Assembly: GCA_902471875.1 (NCBI GenBank)
Contig: CABRLN010000052.1
Coordinates: forward strand, 1 to 10,350
Reading direction: 5' to 3'
DNA: 10,350 nt
Source of the DNA: an uncultured Clostridium sp.
Lineage (GTDB): Bacteria; Bacillota; Clostridia; Oscillospirales; Acutalibacteraceae
The notes under the pieces were generated by a model. It saw only the letters and a list, made by a program, of their open reading frames with translations. It was not told where the DNA came from and made no database searches. The position numbers and the translations under genes were made by a program. This document shows, one piece after another, positions 1 to 6,180 of the stretch; position 1 is the stretch's first letter, and each line of letters begins with the position of its first letter.

Positions 1-93
1 ATTAATGGCTTCTACAACTCTTTCAGACCCCATTCTCACAACAATGGTTTATCCCCTAATGATTTTGAAGATGTTTTCTTCTCTAATTTGTAA
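1..93 (+). CDS. IS3-family transposase (OrfB), C-terminal fragment cut by window edge
   Basis: Reading frame 1 from base 1 gives 30 residues and then TAA at 91-93. It contains the block YNSFRPHSHNNGLSPNDFE, the very characteristic C-terminal signature of IS3-family DDE integrase-type transposases (Y-N-x-x-R-P-H-S followed by L-x-P-x-x-[FY]-E). These proteins cut and join the IS ends in a copy-out/paste-in mechanism. The catalytic DDE residues would lie upstream, outside the window, so whether the gene is intact is unknown. The longer overlapping + frame starting at base 5 has no family resemblance and is a shadow. Confidence 0.8.
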   Translation: MNGFYNSFRPHSHNNGLSPNDFEDVFFSNL

Positions 94-135
94 AATTTCC
101 GTTAATTACTTGCCCACTTTATTGACTATGGTGCA
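1..135 (+). mobile_element. Right end of an IS3-family insertion sequence
   Basis: The first 93 bases encode the C-terminus of an IS3-family transposase. The following 42 bases look like the IS right end. Read inward from 135 on the minus strand the end begins TGCACCATAGTCAATAAAG, with the TG...CC start usual for IS3/IS150 termini. The boundary at 135 is supported independently: homology to the rlmD 3' region starts abruptly at 136, so the element appears to be inserted in that remnant. The left end and most of the element lie outside the window, so the inverted repeat pair and the target duplication cannot be checked. Confidence 0.7.
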
Positions 136-258
136 ATTATCAAGCGGCACTTTGCCCTCACCCTCGCCAAACTCGACTTTTACGTTGATTACGCTGTCGG
201 GTTTTTTGTGGGAAAGCATTACTACCGTCTCCACATGCGTACCAAATTAGAACATATC
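136..258 (-). pseudogene. Decayed second copy of part of the rlmD 3' region
   Basis: Bases 136-239 match 2457-2560 inside rlmD at 100 of 104 positions by my alignment. On the minus strand they encode the same residues, beginning HVETVVMLSHKKPDS and ending in VPLDN. Immediately upstream (240-258) the resemblance fades: DMF and the GT before HVET are still recognisable, but a TAA codon interrupts the frame between them. Downstream the homology stops at 136, where the IS end begins, so the rest of the tail is cut off by the IS. With an in-frame stop and both ends missing, this is a remnant, not a gene. Confidence 0.85.
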
Positions 259-345
259 CCCACAAAATTACGGGAAATATAAGCAATTTTTTACAATACG
301 AATACCGCTCGTGCATCCTCTTTCCCACAAAATATAAGCTCCATC

Positions 346-372
346 AATTTTGCATCGCCCTGATGCAAAATT
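346..372. repeat. Perfect 11-bp inverted repeat at the end of the nuclease gene
   Basis: AATTTTGCATC (346-356) and GATGCAAAATT (362-372) pair perfectly around a 5-base loop. The right arm touches the TAA stop of the minus-strand gene. It may act as a terminator for that gene, but no clean poly-T run follows on either strand, so an island or recombination boundary is an alternative. The rest of 259-345 shows nothing recognisable apart from a short repeated CCCACAAAAT. Confidence 0.5.
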
Positions 373-1400
373 TAATCTTCTTTCATATCTTGAATATTTT
401 CATCTAGCTTACCAGCTTCCAATACTTGATATTCCTGATTTAATTCCCGCAGTAATTCTTCCTCGCTTGGTAAATACAATTTGTATTTTGAAGCAAAAAT
501 CTGTGTTTCATTTTCAGGTAGTGTATATTTAACCACAGATTCACTTTTGTCTGCACATAATACAATACCAATCGGCGGATTGTCCCCTTCATTCATAAGT
601 TCCCTCTCATAATAATGAACATACATTTGCATCTGACCTAAGTCCTGATGTGTTAAATCACCAACTTTTAAATCTATCAGAACAAAACACTTCAAAATAT
701 AATTATAAAATACAAGGTCAATTCTAAAATGCCGCCCATCAAAAGTAATCCTCTTCTGTCTGGCAACAAACGAAAATCCTCTCCCTAGCTCTAAAAGAAA
801 TTTTTGCAAACGAGTAATTAATGCCTGCTCCAAATCACTTTCATAAAAATCATCATTCGAACTTAAACCAAGAAATTCCAAAACATATGGGTCACGAATA
901 ATATCTTCTGGTTCTTTAGCAGGCTCTAATATCTGAATTTCTTCCGCAACCTGTTCTTTGTTTTTACTGGATAATAATCTTTCGTAAAAGAAAGAATTTA
1001 TCTGCCTTTCAAGCTGTCTGGTGCTCCATTGTGATTTTACAGCTTCCTGCATATAAAATTCTCGTGCATTATCATTTTCCACTTTTATTAAAAGTCTATA
1101 ATGTGTCCAACTCAATTCGTCACGCAGTGCGTGACCATTTGGAAACATCAAATAAAATTGCCTCATATACTTCAAATTTGTCACTGTAAAACCCTTACCA
1201 AAATCCTTTGTCATTTGCTTCGACAATTCTTTTAACAAACCTGACCCATACTCTGCTTTTTCATTACCACCCTGTTCTTCAATAATTGATTTTCCTATAT
1301 TCCAATAGGCTTCAACCATTGCAAAATTGGCTATTTGATAGACTTTATTTCTTGCTATAATCAAAATATTCTTAATTCCATTGTAAAATTTCTCATTCAT
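372..1400 (-). CDS. PD-(D/E)XK nuclease-like protein of the YhcG/DUF1016 family
   Basis: The 342-residue protein has the two-part layout of the YhcG family. An N-terminal helical DUF1016-type half (about 10-150) contains AYWNIGKSI (31-39), YGSGLLKELS (51-60), LSWTHYRLL (96-104) and the W-S-x-R-x-L-E-R-Q-I run around 125-134. A C-terminal nuclease half follows (about 165-325). Its probable active site is E191 or E188, D228 in the strand RIDLVFYN, and D243-x-K245 in VLIDLKVGDL, followed by a conserved Q256-M-x-M-Y260. The length is normal for the family. Start: ATG at 1398-1400 with a GGGAG site 7 bases upstream. Family members are common in genomic islands and next to restriction systems; the substrate is generally unproven. 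Here the gene lies downstream of an unrecognised gene and next to an IS end. It has its own possible extended -10 promoter, so it need not depend on its neighbour. Family assignment is confident; DNA or RNA cleavage is inferred from the residues. Confidence 0.92.
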   Translation of the reverse strand: MNEKFYNGIKNILIIARNKVYQIANFAMVEAYWNIGKSIIEEQGGNEKAEYGSGLLKELSKQMTKDFGKGFTVTNLKYMRQFYLMFPNGHALRDELSWTHYRLLIKVENDNAREFYMQEAVKSQWSTRQLERQINSFFYERLLSSKNKEQVAEEIQILEPAKEPEDIIRDPYVLEFLGLSSNDDFYESDLEQALITRLQKFLLELGRGFSFVARQKRITFDGRHFRIDLVFYNYILKCFVLIDLKVGDLTHQDLGQMQMYVHYYERELMNEGDNPPIGIVLCADKSESVVKYTLPENETQIFASKYKLYLPSEEELLRELNQEYQVLEAGKLDENIQDMKED

Positions 1401-1429
1401 ATAATTTCTCCCATTTGATTACATAACTC

Positions 1430-1438
1430 ATTATATCA
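1430..1438 (-). promoter_or_regulatory. Extended -10 promoter for the YhcG-like gene
   Basis: On the minus strand the 60-bp gap between the two genes contains TGATATAAT, a full TGn extended -10 with consensus TATAAT. Transcription would start near 1423, leaving a short leader of about 23 nt before the ATG. No good -35 box is seen, which is normal for extended -10 promoters. Confidence 0.5.
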
Positions 1439-1460
1439 CAAGCATATATAACATTTCTGT

Positions 1461-2198
1461 TTATATCAGTCTTTTCACTTTCTTCTTATATAAACTAAGA
1501 TTTCCATAATCAAAGTATTGTATAGATAATAAAAATACATTAAATGCTTTTATAAAATCTCCTGCATCCTCTTGATTTTTTAAAGTAACATTTAGCCTTT
1601 TCTGTTTTCTTTCTTTTCCTTTCGTCCAATCTATTATCTCAAATACGAATGCACACTCTTTTACATCATATTTCATCGTAAGATAATAAACATTATTTTC
1701 AATATGAAGTTCTACATTAATCTCACCATTTGTATATAATAATTCAAGATACAAATCCAATATTCGTACAACACTCCATACCAATTCATAATATGTATAT
1801 AAATCATATATTTCTGGAGTCCTATATTCATGTTCCAGTTTATTTCTCATAAAGTTTAATTTATTGATAGTCTGAATAGGAAATAATCCTATGTCGGCTA
1901 AAAATTGGGACTTCTTTTCAAACTTCAAATTTTTCTTATCAAAAATTCTTTTTATGTTTATGCTCTCGAAAAACATATCCATTTCACAATCTAATGCTCT
2001 CTTGAGATTCGAAATAGCATTTACATTTCCTTCTTTCGTCTCAAAGGCAATTGCATTTTCTGCAAAATCCAGAAATTCCTCAGATGAAATATCATATATA
2101 GGGATACTTATATCTGAACCACTACTACAATCACGTTCTATTTCATCTGTCAGTAAAATAATTTGAATTATATCTTTCACTTCTTTAATATTTTCCAT
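1461..2198 (-). CDS. Unknown protein with HEPN-type R-N-x3-H motif
   Basis: I do not recognise this 245-residue protein as a named family. It is acidic and helical in its first two thirds. A long helix with an ALDCEMDMFFESI run (68-80) is followed by FMRNKLEHEY (117-125) and an amphipathic helix to about 155. R118-N119-x3-H123 fits the R-[N/D/H]-x(3)-H active-site motif of HEPN domains, which are often metal-independent RNases in toxin-antitoxin and defence systems. The C-terminal third (160-245) looks beta-rich, with no visible motif. No signal peptide or membrane segment is seen. The ATG at 2196-2198 lies 9 bases after the rlmD stop codon, and its GAGG site overlaps that stop, so it is probably co-transcribed and coupled with rlmD. 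It is very AT-rich compared with the rlmD tail next to it, consistent with a separate origin. The HEPN call is inference from one motif and the surrounding helices. Confidence 0.8.
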   Translation of the reverse strand: MENIKEVKDIIQIILLTDEIERDCSSGSDISIPIYDISSEEFLDFAENAIAFETKEGNVNAISNLKRALDCEMDMFFESINIKRIFDKKNLKFEKKSQFLADIGLFPIQTINKLNFMRNKLEHEYRTPEIYDLYTYYELVWSVVRILDLYLELLYTNGEINVELHIENNVYYLTMKYDVKECAFVFEIIDWTKGKERKQKRLNVTLKNQEDAGDFIKAFNVFLLSIQYFDYGNLSLYKKKVKRLI

Positions 2199-2207
2199 AT
2201 ATTAACC

Positions 2208-3881
2208 TCATATTACCTCAAAATATTTAAGTGCATCCTTTATTGCTTCCACTTTCTCCGCCGTCGGATGCTTCCTCGGCTGTTTCAATTCCTCCACCGC
2301 ATTAGGGGCATCATACATCGGCAATCCTAACTCCCTCTTTACCTCTGCGATATATGCGGTATGTACTTTGAAGCCGTATTTTGCTTCTATGTACTCCTTA
2401 ATCATCTTGTAGGTAACACGCTCTTTCGGCTTATATGCGGCGGCTCTCTTGGCGATATTATCAAGCGGCACTTTTCCCTCACCCTCGCCAAACTCGACTT
2501 TTACGTTGATTACGCTATCAGGTTTTTTGTGGGAAAGCATTACAACCGTCTCCACATGCGAAGTGCCCGGGAACATATCTACAGGGGTAACTTCTTGCGG
2601 AATGTAGTTTAGTGACTCAAATATTTTTATGTCTCTTGCCATTGTGGCACTGTCACAGGACACATAGACCACTCTGTTTGGCTTCATTGATGCAATGGTT
2701 TCTATAAGCTGTTTGTCACAGCCCTTACGCGGCGGATCAACTATAATTACAGTTGGCAGCATACCCTTTTGTTCAAGCTGTATTGCTGCTTTGGTTGCGT
2801 CTGCACAAATAAACTCCGCATTATTTATGTTGTTAAGCTGTGCATTCTTTTTGGCATTTTCAATAGCTTGGGGGATAATTTCAACTCCAACCAGTTTTTT
2901 TACCTTATGAGCCATTGACAAGCCTATTGTTCCTGTACCGCAGTAAAGGTCAAGCAAAACATCGTCAGGCTGTAAATTTGCATAGCTTTGTGCTATGTCG
3001 TACAGCTTTTCGGCCTGTGTTCTATTAACCTGATAAAACGAAAGGGGTGAAATATTAAAGCTAAGCCCGCAAAGTACGTCAGTTATATAGTTGCTGCCAT
3101 ATATAGTAATGCATTTTTTGCCAAGTATAACATTTGTTTTTTCTTTATTAATGTTTAACTGCAAGCTTTTAAAACCTGCAATTTGTTTCAAATTGTTTAT
3201 AAGATTTTCGGTATGATTAATACTATTGCCGTTTATAACAAGACAGACCATAATTTCACCTGTAACCTCTGCCTGACGAATATACAAGTGACGCAAAAGC
3301 CCTGTATGGGTTTGCTCATTATATGGTTTAATCTTATATTCAACTGCCCACTGCCTTACAATTTCGCATATTTCTGAAAAAACAGGCGGCTGTAAATTAC
3401 AACTTGTACTGTTTATTATGCGGTGACTGTGGTAAGCATAAAAACCCATAACGAAATTACCCTTGCTGTCTGCACCTACAGGCAGTTGTGCCTTGTTACG
3501 GTAGCAGTTGCGGCTGTTTCCTGCAACAATAGGATTAATTTTAAGATTATTAAAACCACCTATTCTGGTTACGGCGTCAGCTACACGCTGCTGTTTTATT
3601 CGGCATTCTGCTTCATAAGTAATATGTCGGTATGTACAGCCACCACATTGGGAAAAATATTTACAGTCAGGCTGTGTACGGTCCGGTGACGGCGTTACAA
3701 CTTCTTCAATTCTTCCAATGGCGTAATTTTTTGAAGTTTTAATTATTTTGGTCTTAACAACATCGTCAACAGCAGTATTCGTAATAAACACGGCTGTACC
3801 ATCTACCCTGCCTACACCGCTGCCCTCGGTAGTCATGCCTGTTATTTTAGTTATATAAATATCATTCTTTTTTAAATTCAC
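2208..3881 (-). CDS. rlmD: 23S rRNA (uracil-C5)-methyltransferase, RlmD/RumA type, with extra C-terminal tail
   Basis: SAM-dependent enzyme that methylates C5 of a uridine in 23S rRNA (U1939 type; Gram-positive RlmCD enzymes also modify U747). I choose the GTG at 3879-3881, giving 557 residues: AAGGG lies at proper spacing upstream and the TRAM domain follows at once (about 1-62). A start at 3986 would add 35 residues of low complexity. [4Fe-4S] cysteines are C73, C79, C82 and C161. The SAM motif DLYCGTGTIG is at 311-320, DPPRKG at 382-387, and the catalytic cysteine C409 sits in VSCDSATMARD. Usual family members end soon after HVETVV (442-447). Here about 108 residues follow, including VKVEFGEGEGKVP and a lysine-rich segment ending in KYFEVI. 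The DNA encoding this tail is visibly richer in G+C than the body of the gene (29 of 60 at 2461-2520), and a partial second copy exists at 136-258. It is divergent from murC. Confidence 0.95.
   Translation of the reverse strand: MNLKKNDIYITKITGMTTEGSGVGRVDGTAVFITNTAVDDVVKTKIIKTSKNYAIGRIEEVVTPSPDRTQPDCKYFSQCGGCTYRHITYEAECRIKQQRVADAVTRIGGFNNLKINPIVAGNSRNCYRNKAQLPVGADSKGNFVMGFYAYHSHRIINSTSCNLQPPVFSEICEIVRQWAVEYKIKPYNEQTHTGLLRHLYIRQAEVTGEIMVCLVINGNSINHTENLINNLKQIAGFKSLQLNINKEKTNVILGKKCITIYGSNYITDVLCGLSFNISPLSFYQVNRTQAEKLYDIAQSYANLQPDDVLLDLYCGTGTIGLSMAHKVKKLVGVEIIPQAIENAKKNAQLNNINNAEFICADATKAAIQLEQKGMLPTVIIVDPPRKGCDKQLIETIASMKPNRVVYVSCDSATMARDIKIFESLNYIPQEVTPVDMFPGTSHVETVVMLSHKKPDSVINVKVEFGEGEGKVPLDNIAKRAAAYKPKERVTYKMIKEYIEAKYGFKVHTAYIAEVKRELGLPMYDAPNAVEELKQPRKHPTAEKVEAIKDALKYFEVI
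2457..2560. repeat. 104-bp direct repeat, intact copy inside rlmD
   Basis: This stretch, encoding about residues 441-475 of RlmD, recurs in the same orientation at 136-239 with four mismatches. Two of the three mismatch clusters are synonymous or conservative. The two copies bracket the two accessory genes at 372-2198. Confidence 0.9.
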
Positions 3882-3936
3882 AAATAACACCCTTAATTTT
3901 GTACTAAAAATATAACTTATTTTCAACGATAAGTAT

Positions 3937-3945
3937 ATTATATCA
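3937..3945 (-). promoter_or_regulatory. Extended -10 promoter of rlmD
   Basis: On the minus strand this reads TGATATAAT. Transcription would begin near 3930, leaving a leader of about 50 nt before the GTG at 3881. That supports the GTG start: the longer frame beginning at 3986 would start upstream of this promoter. No clear -35 is visible. Confidence 0.5.
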
Positions 3946-3986
3946 CAAAATTTATAAAAGGTATTTATTTTTTTGAAAATTAGCAA

Positions 3987-4022
3987 TATAATTAAAAAGT
4001 ATAAATGTGTTCAATTTAGGAG
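3987..4022 (+). promoter_or_regulatory. Probable murC -10 box and ribosome binding site
   Basis: TATAAT at 3987-3992 is a candidate -10, with only a poor -35 (TTTATT) 17 bases upstream. A TTGAAA at 3973 with TATAAA at 4000 is an alternative with too long a spacer. AGGAG at 4018-4022 precedes the ATG at 4034 by 11 bases and decides the murC start; the in-frame ATG at 4007 lies before this site. Confidence 0.4.
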
Positions 4023-4033
4023 TGTATAAAATA

Positions 4034-5410
4034 ATGGATAAGAACGCTTTAAAGAGTATAAAAAATATTCATTTTGTAGGTATTGGCGGCTCGGGAATGT
4101 GCCCTCTTGCTGAAATTTTACTTTCAAAAGGATACCATATAACAGGCTCTGACTGTAACGAGTCTGACACACTTGAAAGAATTAAAAGCTACGGAATTAA
4201 AGTATATATGGGTCACAATGGTGACAATATTAAAGATGCAGAGCTTGTTGTTTATACCGCCGCTGTTAAGCAAGATAACCCTGAGCTGGTTGCAGCACGT
4301 GAAAAGGGAATTACTACGGTTGAACGCAGTGAAATGCTTGGTGCTGTTTCAGACAAATATAAGCAAAGCGTTGCAATTTCAGGTACACACGGCAAAACAA
4401 CAACAACAGCTATGCTTACACAAATTCTTATGGGCTGCAGCCTTGACCCTACTGCCATTATTGGCGGCAAGCTGCCTTTTATAGGAGGCAACAGCGTTGT
4501 AGGAAAGTCAGAGGTTATTGTATGCGAGGCCTGTGAATATGTTAACACCTTTTTGCAAATGCACCCTGCAATTTCTGTTATTCTTAATGTTGACGCCGAC
4601 CATCTTGATTTCTTTAAGGATATTGACGATATTAAAAATTCATTTAATAAATTTGCAAAACAAACAAGCGAACTGCTTGTTATTAACGGTGATGATAAAA
4701 ACAGCGTTGACTGCACAGCCGACGTTAACCTTAAAAAGCTGACTTACGGCTTTGACAGCAAAAATGACTACTATGCAGCTAACTACAAAAAATGCGGTGG
4801 TGTTACACAAACCTTTGACCTTATGAAAGGTGACAAGCTGCTTACAAAAATTACCCTTAACGTACCGGGTAAGCATAATGTACTAAATTCTATGGCGGCT
4901 ATTACTGTTGCGCTTTATCTTGGTGCAGACCCGCAAAATATTGCAAAAAGCATTGCAGAATTTTCGGGCGTACACAGACGTTTTGAGGTTTTAGGTAAAG
5001 CAAACGGCATTACTGTTGCTGACGATTTTGCCCACCACCCAACCGAGCTTACAGCAACACTTAACGCCGCAATGGCAATGGGCTTTAACAAGGTTTGGGG
5101 CGTTTTTCAGCCACACACCTTCTCAAGGACATTTATGCTGCTTGACGATTTTGCAAAGGCCCTTTCAATTCCTGATGAAATTATTATTTCTGAAATTCTT
5201 CCTGTACGTGAAACAAACACATATAACATATATGCAGAAGATTTATGTGCTAAAATTGACGGAAGTGTTTACAGAAAAACCTTTGACGAAATTACAGATT
5301 ATGTATGTGAGCACGCAAAGCCGGGCGATTTAATTTTAACAATGGGCGGCGGAAATGTTTATATGTGTGCCAACAAAATTTATGCAAGACTTAAAGAGGT
5401 TAATAAATAA
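4034..5410 (+). CDS. murC: UDP-N-acetylmuramate--L-alanine ligase
   Basis: Cytoplasmic ATP-dependent ligase that adds L-alanine to UDP-MurNAc, the first residue of the peptidoglycan stem peptide. The 458 residues match the normal family length and show all three Mur ligase domains. The N-terminal Rossmann fold for the UDP substrate has FVGIGGSGM (14-22) and TGSD (37-40). The central ATPase has the P-loop GTHGKTTT (117-124), the CEACEY segment (164-169) that replaces the more common EADE/DESDGS form, and LNVDADHLDFF (184-194). The C-terminal domain has GVHRRFE (312-318) and DDFAHHPTE (330-338). The glycine-rich end GDLILTMGGGNV (431-442) is intact. The start is set by AGGAG at 4018. It is transcribed alone, divergent from rlmD, and followed by a strong terminator. 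Nothing suggests decay. Confidence 0.97.
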   Translation: MDKNALKSIKNIHFVGIGGSGMCPLAEILLSKGYHITGSDCNESDTLERIKSYGIKVYMGHNGDNIKDAELVVYTAAVKQDNPELVAAREKGITTVERSEMLGAVSDKYKQSVAISGTHGKTTTTAMLTQILMGCSLDPTAIIGGKLPFIGGNSVVGKSEVIVCEACEYVNTFLQMHPAISVILNVDADHLDFFKDIDDIKNSFNKFAKQTSELLVINGDDKNSVDCTADVNLKKLTYGFDSKNDYYAANYKKCGGVTQTFDLMKGDKLLTKITLNVPGKHNVLNSMAAITVALYLGADPQNIAKSIAEFSGVHRRFEVLGKANGITVADDFAHHPTELTATLNAAMAMGFNKVWGVFQPHTFSRTFMLLDDFAKALSIPDEIIISEILPVRETNTYNIYAEDLCAKIDGSVYRKTFDEITDYVCEHAKPGDLILTMGGGNVYMCANKIYARLKEVNK

Positions 5411-5466
5411 CTATTTATTAAAAGTTACCGCTTATCAAATTACATCTGAAAATATTTGTAAAACAA

Positions 5467-5510
5467 AAAACCACTGTAAAGGCTTATTTATGAGCATTTA
5501 CAGTGGTTTT
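5467..5510 (+). terminator. Intrinsic terminator after murC
   Basis: AAAACCACTGTAAA (5467-5480) pairs perfectly with TTTACAGTGGTTTT (5497-5510), ending in a T-run on the plus strand. The 16-base loop can itself form a small 5-bp stem (GCTTA with TGAGC). The A-run on the other side would allow minus-strand termination too, which would stop anything leaving the small-RNA region towards murC. Confidence 0.9.
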
Positions 5511-5565
5511 TATTGCAAGAACTGAAAAAGCAAAAAATATATTTAACAAAATTTTTTAAATATAA

Positions 5566-5594
5566 TTGACATACAAGCGAATGTCGTGTATAAT
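5566..5594 (+). promoter_or_regulatory. Consensus sigma-A promoter reading into the HTH/small-RNA array
   Basis: TTGACA (5566-5571), a 17-base spacer and TATAAT (5589-5594): both hexamers match consensus completely. The start would be near 5601, followed at once by the 6-bp dyad AGTTAA (5603-5608)/TTAACT (5615-5620). The resulting transcript crosses the minus-strand RNA unit at 5629-5706 and then reaches the first HTH gene, so the HTH mRNA leader would be fully complementary to that RNA. Confidence 0.8.
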
Positions 5595-5628
5595 ATAATT
5601 ACAGTTAAAAACAATTAACTAATATATG

Positions 5629-5706
5629 AAATAAAAAGCCGTGCTAAAAAATAAGCACGGCAACTACAAATCTGCTATAAGATGGCACCTGCCCCACCTT
5701 ATAGTA
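5629..5706 (-). ncRNA. Predicted small RNA, unit E (leader antisense RNA)
   Basis: Read on the minus strand, the transcript starts near 5706. It folds an 11-bp hairpin (5694-5704 with 5675-5685, 8-nt loop) and ends in a terminator: GCCGTGCT (5638-5645) with AGCACGGC (5654-5661), followed on the minus strand by TTTTTATTT. The only imperfect pair in the first stem is a G-U in the minus-strand RNA and would be an A-C mismatch in plus-strand RNA. No ORF of note lies inside. It sits within the 5' leader of the first HTH gene on the opposite strand, so antisense control of that mRNA is the simplest hypothesis. Sequence evidence only; expression is unproven. Confidence 0.6.
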
Positions 5707-5712
5707 TATTAA

Positions 5713-5741
5713 ATTATATCACAACTGTGATATAAAGGCAA
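5713..5741 (-). promoter_or_regulatory. Minus-strand promoter of small RNA unit E
   Basis: The minus strand reads TTGCCT (5736-5741), a 17-base spacer, then TATAAT (5713-5718) preceded by TGA, giving an extended -10. The -35 box overlaps the AAGG region just before the first HTH gene, so RNA polymerase or a repressor here would also affect that gene. Confidence 0.6.
5715..5734. promoter_or_regulatory. Palindromic operator candidate over the unit E promoter
   Basis: TATATCACA and TGTGATATA form a perfect 9-bp dyad around AC. It covers the extended -10 and the spacer of the minus-strand promoter and ends about 15 bases before the HTH start codon. Its size and position suit a dimeric XRE-type repressor, possibly one of the HTH proteins encoded beside it. 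That link is inference. Confidence 0.5.
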
Positions 5742-5749
5742 GGTGAAAA

Positions 5750-5926
5750 ATGAATGCCATTAAAAATGCGCGAATCGAAAGCGGTTTATCTCGTGCAGAA
5801 GTCGCTAGAAGATTAGAAATGCCGTACAGAACATTGGAAGATTGGGAAAAAGGAGAGCATTATCCAAAACCATATATCGAAAAACTAATTGTACGTGAAA
5901 TTAAATCTTTTAGTGAAAAAAAGTAA
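5750..5926 (+). CDS. Small XRE-type helix-turn-helix protein, copy 1
   Basis: A 58-residue protein that consists of little more than one DNA-binding HTH. ARIESGLSRAEVARRLEMPY covers helix 1 to the recognition helix (7-26), then RTLEDWEKG (27-35), where W32 and the glycine after it are typical of Cro/C1-XRE folds. The end is a basic helix, EKLIVREIKSFSEKK. No effector or dimerisation domain is visible. ATG at 5750 follows AAGGTG. Probable role: a small repressor binding dyads in this array (inference). It is 52/58 identical to the second copy at 6237. Its last codons, AAA AAG TAA AAA AAA, supply the U-tract of the convergent minus-strand RNA unit A, so the gene end and the RNA terminator share sequence. 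Transcription probably comes from the consensus promoter at 5566. Confidence 0.85.
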   Translation: MNAIKNARIESGLSRAEVARRLEMPYRTLEDWEKGEHYPKPYIEKLIVREIKSFSEKK

Positions 5927-6004
5927 AAAAACAATAACGGCAACTATCGCCCTCGCAAAGTGATCAGTTACCGTTATCCCATATTCGAAAGTGAACTTCC
6001 GAAT
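5924..6004 (-). ncRNA. Predicted small RNA, unit A
   Basis: A minus-strand transcript of about 80 nt. It starts near 6004 with a 10-bp hairpin (5995-6004 with 5983-5992, 2-base loop). It then has a 12-bp terminator stem, ATAACGGTAACT pairing with AGTTGCCGTTAT (5966-5977 with 5934-5945), a 20-nt loop, and TGTTTTTTTAC after the stem. Both stems have one imperfect pair, and each is G-U in minus-strand RNA but A-C in plus-strand RNA. The 20-nt loop contains GCGAGGGCGAT. It lies immediately 3' of the first HTH gene and is convergent with it. No coding potential is seen. Confidence 0.65.
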
Positions 6005-6010
6005 GCGGTT

Positions 6011-6039
6011 ATTATACCACATTTTAAAGTTCCTTTCAA
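6011..6039 (-). promoter_or_regulatory. Minus-strand promoter of small RNA unit A
   Basis: The minus strand reads TTGAAA (6034-6039), exactly 17 bases, then TGG-TATAAT (TATAAT at 6011-6016). The predicted start falls on the first base of the first hairpin. The same arrangement with the same spacing recurs in units C and D. Confidence 0.75.
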
Positions 6040-6054
6040 GTATAATTTGCAAGG
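6032..6054. promoter_or_regulatory. Dyad overlapping the -35 box of unit A
   Basis: CCTTTCAA, a 7-base GTATAAT spacer and TTGCAAGG form an 8-bp inverted repeat with one mismatch. The left arm contains the -35 hexamer of the RNA promoter. The same dyad lies at 6521-6541 (7-bp arms, TTTTCAA/TTGAAAA) and 6657-6679 (perfect 8-bp arms). An operator for an HTH protein is the simplest reading; a plus-strand terminator followed by a T-run is the alternative. Confidence 0.5.
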
Positions 6055-6065
6055 TTTTTTATTAA

Positions 6066-6150
6066 ATAAAGCAATAACAACTACTATTGCCCTCACAAAG
6101 CATTAGTTATCATTATCCAATATCAAAAAGTGAACCTACGAATATGGTTA
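6066..6150 (-). ncRNA. Degenerate small RNA unit B
   Basis: A diverged copy of unit A. Its terminator stem (6104-6114 with 6073-6083) is held together by two G-U pairs where A has G-C and A-U pairs, and the GTGAGGGCAAT loop resembles that of A. The first hairpin has mismatches, the -10 is reduced to TGTAAT (6150-6155), the -35 to TTTAAA (6173-6178), and the U-tract is broken. It is probably weak or dead. Confidence 0.45.
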
Positions 6151-6180
6151 TTACATCACATTCTAAAATTTTTTTAAATA

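Noticed and set aside
5..250. Plus-strand open frame of 81 codons at the left edge
   Set aside because: The overlapping frame 1 carries an unmistakable IS3 transposase C-terminus, and the second half of this frame is simply the reverse of the rlmD remnant.
4252..4876. Minus-strand frames within murC
   Set aside because: They are antisense to intact Mur ligase motifs and have no ribosome binding site or recognisable product.
5411..5466. Possible small gene or RNA just after murC
   Set aside because: No frame, promoter or structure is visible before the murC terminator; it is an ordinary 3' untranslated stretch.
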